NCBI RefSeq assembly: GCF_001956215.1
Contig: NZ_MRTQ01000007.1
Coordinates: forward strand, 1-64,000
Length of the DNA stretch: 64,000 bases
Source of the DNA: Paenibacillus sp. FSL R5-0490
Lineage (GTDB): Bacteria; Bacillota; Bacilli; Bacillales; Cytobacillaceae
Direction of reading: 5' to 3'
Below the pieces are notes generated by a model. That model saw only the letters and a program-made list of their open reading frames with translations. It did not search any database and had not been told where the DNA came from. Both the position numbers and the translations under genes were made by a program. Positions 62,790 through 64,000 of this stretch are shown piece after piece (position 1 is the stretch's first letter; each line of letters starts with the position of its first letter).

Positions 62790-63836
62790 ATGAAAAGCTA
62801 TGTTCTCCTTGCCGGCATGGTTTTGCTGCTGGCTGCCTTGTTTGGCTATCGAAGCTTTTTTCCGGGAGAAAAGCTTCCCTACGATGATGACCAGGAAGGG
62901 CTCAAGGATCAAATTGTCTTCAAGTTCAGCCATGTGGTGGCTGAAAATACGCCGAAGGGTCTTGCAGCCCAAAGGTTTGCAGAGCTTGTCGCCGAAAAAT
63001 CGGATGGCCATATTAAAATAGAAGTGTTTCCAAACGGCAGCCTTTATTCTGATATTGAAGAAATTAATGCGCTTAAGGAAGGGCAGGTTCACTTTATTGC
63101 CCCTTCCACCTCTAAACTTGGGATGCTTTCCCCGAAATGGGCCGTGCTGGATTTGCCTTTTGCCTTCCCTTCGCGTGAAGCTGCACTTGATGGCCTGAAT
63201 GGGGATATCGGCAAGCAGCTGCTTGATTCTCTTCAGGGGGACGGTATTAAAGGGCTCGCCCACTGGCCAAATGGATTTAAGCAGATCACCACGAATAAGG
63301 GTCCTATCCAAAAACCGGAGGATCTGAAAGGGCAATCCTTCCGTATCATGCAAAGTGATGTGATATCAGCCCAATTCAGCCGCCTGAAGGCAAAAGCTAT
63401 TCAGGATTCCTTCAATTCCACATATAAGCTGCTGGAAGAAGGTGAAGTGGATGGCGAAGAAAACACAGTTTCCAATATCTACTCTAAGAAATTTTATAAC
63501 CTGCAAAAGCATATGACAATCAGCAATCATGGCTATCTGGGATATGCGGTTATGATGAGCGGGAAGGTCTGGAATGAGCAGAGTGAGGAAACAAAGAAGA
63601 TTCTGCTCGAGGCAATGGAAGAAACAACTGAATGGAACAGCCGGATGGCCTTTGACATGAACGAAGAACTGCTTGAAAAAATCAGGCAGAATTCCTCCAT
63701 TCAGATTCATCAACTCACACCGGAAGAAAAGCAGGAATGGCAAGCTGTGCTGGATCCCATCTATGAAGACTTTTCACAGGATATCGGGAAGAATCTGGTG
63801 GAAGAGATGAAGGAACTGCGGGGTAAATATGAATAA
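62790..63836 (+). CDS. dctB: DctP-family solute-binding protein (DctB)
   Basis: 348 residues from the ATG at 62790 with AAGGAGG six bases upstream. The N-terminal hydrophobic segment (about 3-20) has no lipobox Cys, so it is a membrane anchor or signal peptide. A TRAP DctP-type binding domain follows (FKFSHVVAENTPKGLAAQRFAELV, DLPFAFPSREAAL, GFKQITTNKGPI, LKGQSFRIMQS). No TRAP membrane subunits are nearby. In B. subtilis DctB acts with DctS as a co-sensor for dicarboxylates rather than for transport, which this locus supports. Confidence 0.9.
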   Translation: MKSYVLLAGMVLLLAALFGYRSFFPGEKLPYDDDQEGLKDQIVFKFSHVVAENTPKGLAAQRFAELVAEKSDGHIKIEVFPNGSLYSDIEEINALKEGQVHFIAPSTSKLGMLSPKWAVLDLPFAFPSREAALDGLNGDIGKQLLDSLQGDGIKGLAHWPNGFKQITTNKGPIQKPEDLKGQSFRIMQSDVISAQFSRLKAKAIQDSFNSTYKLLEEGEVDGEENTVSNIYSKKFYNLQKHMTISNHGYLGYAVMMSGKVWNEQSEETKKILLEAMEETTEWNSRMAFDMNEELLEKIRQNSSIQIHQLTPEEKQEWQAVLDPIYEDFSQDIGKNLVEEMKELRGKYE

Positions 63837-63840
63837 AAAG

Positions 63841-63889
63841 GTGGCAGGCACCTATACCAGTTGGCTGAAGTGGTATAGGTGCCTGTCAC
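63841..63889. repeat. 49-bp palindromic repeat, copy 2
   Basis: The same arms as at 58745-58793 with a few mismatches near the centre (GGCTGAAG in place of the symmetrical core). It begins four bases after the dctB stop, between dctB and a convergent gene, where it may act as a transcription terminator or mRNA stabiliser. Confidence 0.8.
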
Positions 63890-63896
63890 CCCTTTA

Positions 63897-64000
63897 TTAC
63901 AGTTTCTGTATGAATGCTACTTTAAGGTAGTCTCCTTCTTTGAATTCCTTAATGGTGCGGAAGTCTTCAGGAAGGGTGAATTCCTCAAGGATTTTGTAGC
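63897..64000 (-). CDS. 3' end of a gene, possibly a class I SAM-dependent methyltransferase
   Basis: The last 33 codons of a minus-strand frame ending in TAA at 63897 (ILEEFTLPEDFRTIKEF, then KEGDYLKVAFIQKL). The ending resembles the C-terminus of RlmI/YwbD-like rRNA methyltransferases, but too little is present for certainty. The 5' part lies beyond the window. Confidence 0.4.
   Translation of the reverse strand, partial: YKILEEFTLPEDFRTIKEFKEGDYLKVAFIQKL

Overview
The window looks like a chromosomal segment of a low-to-mid GC, Gram-positive, endospore-forming member of the Bacillaceae, most like the Cytobacillus/Bacillus firmus relatives. The reasons are strong AGGAGG ribosome sites, frequent TTG and GTG starts, a tyrosyl-tRNA synthetase T-box, CcpA cre sites, sigma-B and ECF promoters, RsbR-type stressosome proteins and KinB-like kinases. 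The assignment is inferred from gene content. No phage, plasmid or CRISPR locus is visible. Most genes are ordinary housekeeping and accessory metabolism in short operons separated by clear intrinsic terminators.

1-14.4 kb: orphan sensor kinase, Zn alcohol dehydrogenase, secreted subtilase, a phoX-tatA-tatC Tat locus (tatC cut off from tatA by a 237-bp repeat), AlsT symporter, MFS exporter, CoA-disulfide reductase, class II aldolase with an unusual tail, and a second subtilase paralogous to the first. 14.4-27.4 kb: methionine salvage mtnK-mtnA, an RsbR-like STAS protein lacking both usual phospho-threonines, 6-phosphogluconolactonase, chemoreceptor, quinone reductase-like enzyme, tyrS with T-box, map, nucleotidyltransferase, Nudix and GNAT genes.

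27.5-45.6 kb: LytS/LytT two-component system followed by a CstA-family transporter with a consensus cre site (a probable pyruvate sensing and uptake unit), ketopantoate reductase, secreted M6 protease, ywbE, a KinB-like kinase, DnaQ-like exonuclease, Na+/Ca2+ exchanger, ba3-type cytochrome oxidase, a frameshifted GNAT gene, DinB, BCCT betaine transporter and an AraC-type regulator. 45.6-64 kb: a deleted IS200/IS605-like element, sigma-B-type katE, a third KinB-like kinase, an autoregulated ECF sigma/anti-sigma pair, phosphatase, signal peptidase, MBL-fold protein, a large membrane protein behind a consensus sigma-W promoter, a canonical RsbR, an OFA-type MFS transporter, and the C4-dicarboxylate system dctB / dctS-dctR / dctA.

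How the parts work together: nutrient and stress sensing is the theme (LytST-CstA for pyruvate, DctSR-DctA-DctB for C4-dicarboxylates, RsbR proteins and sigma-B-driven katE, ECF factors for the envelope, three orphan kinases that may feed the sporulation phosphorelay). Four kinds of short repeat are interspersed: a 237-bp element with 9-bp terminal inverted repeats, an IS605-like element without transposase, a 49-bp perfect palindrome, and a 20-24-bp operator-like palindrome. I did not find a clearly new multi-gene system. The most promising unexplained items are the IS605-derived element with a possible guide-RNA end, the non-phosphorylatable RsbR paralogue, the aldolase with an encapsulation-peptide-like tail, and the sigma-W-promoted 560-residue membrane protein.
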